This document shows positions 62,728 through 64,000 of a stretch of 64,000 nt of DNA, one piece after another. A program made the translations under genes and the position numbers. Every line of letters starts with the position of its first letter. The first letter of the stretch is position 1. This stretch comes from an uncultured Massilia sp. (lineage in GTDB: Bacteria; Pseudomonadota; Gammaproteobacteria; Burkholderiales; Burkholderiaceae_D): the NCBI RefSeq assembly GCF_913773735.1, contig NZ_CAJYEB010000035.1:1-64000 (forward strand), given 5' to 3'. The notes below the pieces were generated by a model that did no database searches, was not told where the DNA came from, and saw only the letters and a program-made list of their open reading frames with translations.

Positions 62728-63699
62728 ATGGCGGAACGACACAGCGCGGCAGGACCCCTCATCCATGCGGTCGGCGAATGCATGATCGAGCTGCAGCGCG
62801 CCGGCGCCGGCACGCTGGACTACCGCTTCGGCGGCGACACCCTGAACGCCGCAGTCTACATGGCGCGCCTGCTCGACCCGGCGGTGGCGCGCGTGGCCTA
62901 CGTCACCGGCCTGGGCGCCGACGGCATGTCCGACGAGATGCTGGCATCCTGGGAGGCGGAGGGCATCGTCACCGACTGCGTGCTGCGGCTGCCCGAGCGC
63001 CTGCCGGGCATGTACCTGATCGAGCTCGACGACGCCGGCGAACGGCGCTTCCACTACTGGCGCCGCGACGCCGCCGCGCGCCACTGGCCGGGCGCGCACG
63101 GGGCCGCGGGCGTGCTGGCGCGGCTGGAGACGGCGCACACCGTTTACCTGTCCGGCATCAGCCTGGCCATCCTGGCGCCGGCCGACCGCGCCCGGCTGCT
63201 GGAGACGCTGGCGCGCTGCCGCGCCAACGGCGGCCTGGTGGTCTTCGACAACAACTACCGCCCGCGCCTGTGGGAAGACGCCGCCACGGCCCGCGCCGCC
63301 TACGCGGCGGCGCTGCGCTGCGCCGGCATCGCGCTGCTGACGCTGGACGACGAGGCCGCCCTGTACGGCGACGCCGCGGACGATGCCGCCGCCGCGCTCG
63401 CGCGCACCCGCGCGCTGGGCGTGCCGGAGATCGTCGTCAAGCGCGGCGCCGCGCCCTGCCTGGTGTGGCACGACGGCGTGCTGCACGCCGTGCCGGCCGC
63501 GCCGGTCGCGCGCGTCGTCGACACGACCGCGGCCGGCGATTCGTTCGGCGCGGCCTACACGGCGGCGCGCCTGTCCGGGGCGGCGCCGGAAGCGGCCGCG
63601 CGCGCCGGGCACCGGCTGGCCGCGGCCGTCATCCAGGAAAAGGGCGCCATCATCGCGCGCGAGCGCATGCCGCCCCCGCTGGCTGCGGCGGGTAATTAG
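62728..63699 (+). CDS. kdgK: PfkB-family sugar kinase, probably 2-keto-3-deoxygluconate kinase
   Basis: 323 residues. GECMIELQ near residue 16 and FGGDTLNAAVYMARL near 34-48 are the substrate-side motifs of KDG kinases; DTTAAGDSFGAAYTAA near 269-284 is the second PfkB signature with catalytic aspartate and anion hole. It phosphorylates 2-keto-3-deoxygluconate to KDPG, feeding the Entner-Doudoroff pathway from sugar acids. No other Entner-Doudoroff genes are seen in the window. Other PfkB kinases of similar size exist, so the substrate is likely rather than certain. Confidence 0.85.
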   Translation: MAERHSAAGPLIHAVGECMIELQRAGAGTLDYRFGGDTLNAAVYMARLLDPAVARVAYVTGLGADGMSDEMLASWEAEGIVTDCVLRLPERLPGMYLIELDDAGERRFHYWRRDAAARHWPGAHGAAGVLARLETAHTVYLSGISLAILAPADRARLLETLARCRANGGLVVFDNNYRPRLWEDAATARAAYAAALRCAGIALLTLDDEAALYGDAADDAAAALARTRALGVPEIVVKRGAAPCLVWHDGVLHAVPAAPVARVVDTTAAGDSFGAAYTAARLSGAAPEAAARAGHRLAAAVIQEKGAIIARERMPPPLAAAGN

Positions 63700-63756
63700 G
63701 GCGAAGGGCGCCCGATTTGCTACCATGGCGCCTTGACCACTCTTTCCGATCCAGCC

Positions 63757-64000
63757 ATGCCGAAAAACAAGCGCCCCGTCCCCCGCAAGCCTGCGAAACA
63801 GGCGGAGGAGCCGGACCACGATGCGCTCGCCCAGAACCTGGTCGACCTCGCCCTCGAGATCGCCGAGCGCGAAGACCTGGACCCGACCACCCTGGCCGCG
63901 CGCGAACAGGACCTGACGACGCTGGTGCGCCGCCTGCTGCGCCGCGGGCACGACGAGGTGCTGCACGGCGCCGTCGAGCTGGGCCTGTACACCGGACCGG
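63757..64000 (+). CDS. Unknown protein, N-terminal part (runs off the window)
   Basis: 81 codons are visible from the ATG at 63757. The product begins with a basic Pro/Lys-rich stretch (PKNKRPVPRKPAKQ) followed by amphipathic helices (NLVDLALEIAEREDLDPTT and TTLVRRLLRRGHDEVLHGA). Third positions are strongly G/C, as in real genes here. I recognise no domain. It lies 57 bases after the kinase gene on the same strand; the end is outside the window. Confidence 0.6.
   Translation, partial: MPKNKRPVPRKPAKQAEEPDHDALAQNLVDLALEIAEREDLDPTTLAAREQDLTTLVRRLLRRGHDEVLHGAVELGLYTGP

Overview
This is high-GC Gram-negative chromosomal DNA. The gene content (HPII-type KatE, cyoABCD followed by SURF1 and a RegB-type kinase, DUF1264, DUF3606 and MHS transporters, plus a SwmB/Ig-like/DUF4214 repeat protein) suggests a betaproteobacterium of the Oxalobacteraceae, Massilia/Telluria group. 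That placement is an inference from gene content and codon style, not a database result. About fifty protein genes can be supported. I saw no tRNA, rRNA or CRISPR array.

Left end (1-1.9 kb): a small mobile patch. It holds the first codons of an IS3-type transposase OrfA, a MITE-like element with perfect 21-bp inverted ends, a visibly AT-richer orphan secreted protein, and an IS5-type transposase split by a one-base frameshift. From about 1.9 kb the sequence has uniform high-GC chromosomal character.

1.9-22 kb: metabolism and stress. A cysteine-synthase-family enzyme, an AroP/PheP-like permease and a TonB receptor come first. A persulfide dioxygenase with two half-size YeeE/YedE proteins follows, then DUF1264 and CorC-family genes. 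The tyrosine-degradation genes hmgA and hpd flank a LysR regulator that reads divergently from hmgA across a 43-bp palindrome. Then come lrgAB-like genes, a hemerythrin-like protein, a manganese catalase, a ZIP transporter, a CSS-EAL phosphodiesterase and an MHS transporter.

22-36.4 kb: respiration and its control. cyoABCD-SURF1-regB forms one tightly packed operon. The matching RegA-type regulator lies 7.4 kb further on. Between them sit a PAS histidine kinase, a conserved small protein and a 1,560-residue repeat protein.

36.5-64 kb: an HPII-type catalase, a second TonB receptor, and a YbdK carboxylate-amine ligase preceded by a structured leader with a textbook terminator. Next are a MarR/ClC pair, a CHASE-PAS-GGDEF-EAL protein, PBP1A, a poly-Gln SDR, MscS, DUF3606, a thioredoxin/MHS pair, GFA, a thioesterase and two exported proteins. 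The window closes with two response-regulator genes (one ending in GGDEF-like and EAL domains), an NCS2 purine permease, a PfkB sugar kinase and the start of an unknown gene.

Most noteworthy for follow-up: the candidate leader RNA at about 41.73-41.83 kb, the split RegB/RegA pair around the repeat protein, the operator-like palindromes at 12.3 and 22.1 kb, and an identical 16-mer placed 82-95 bp upstream of two unrelated genes.
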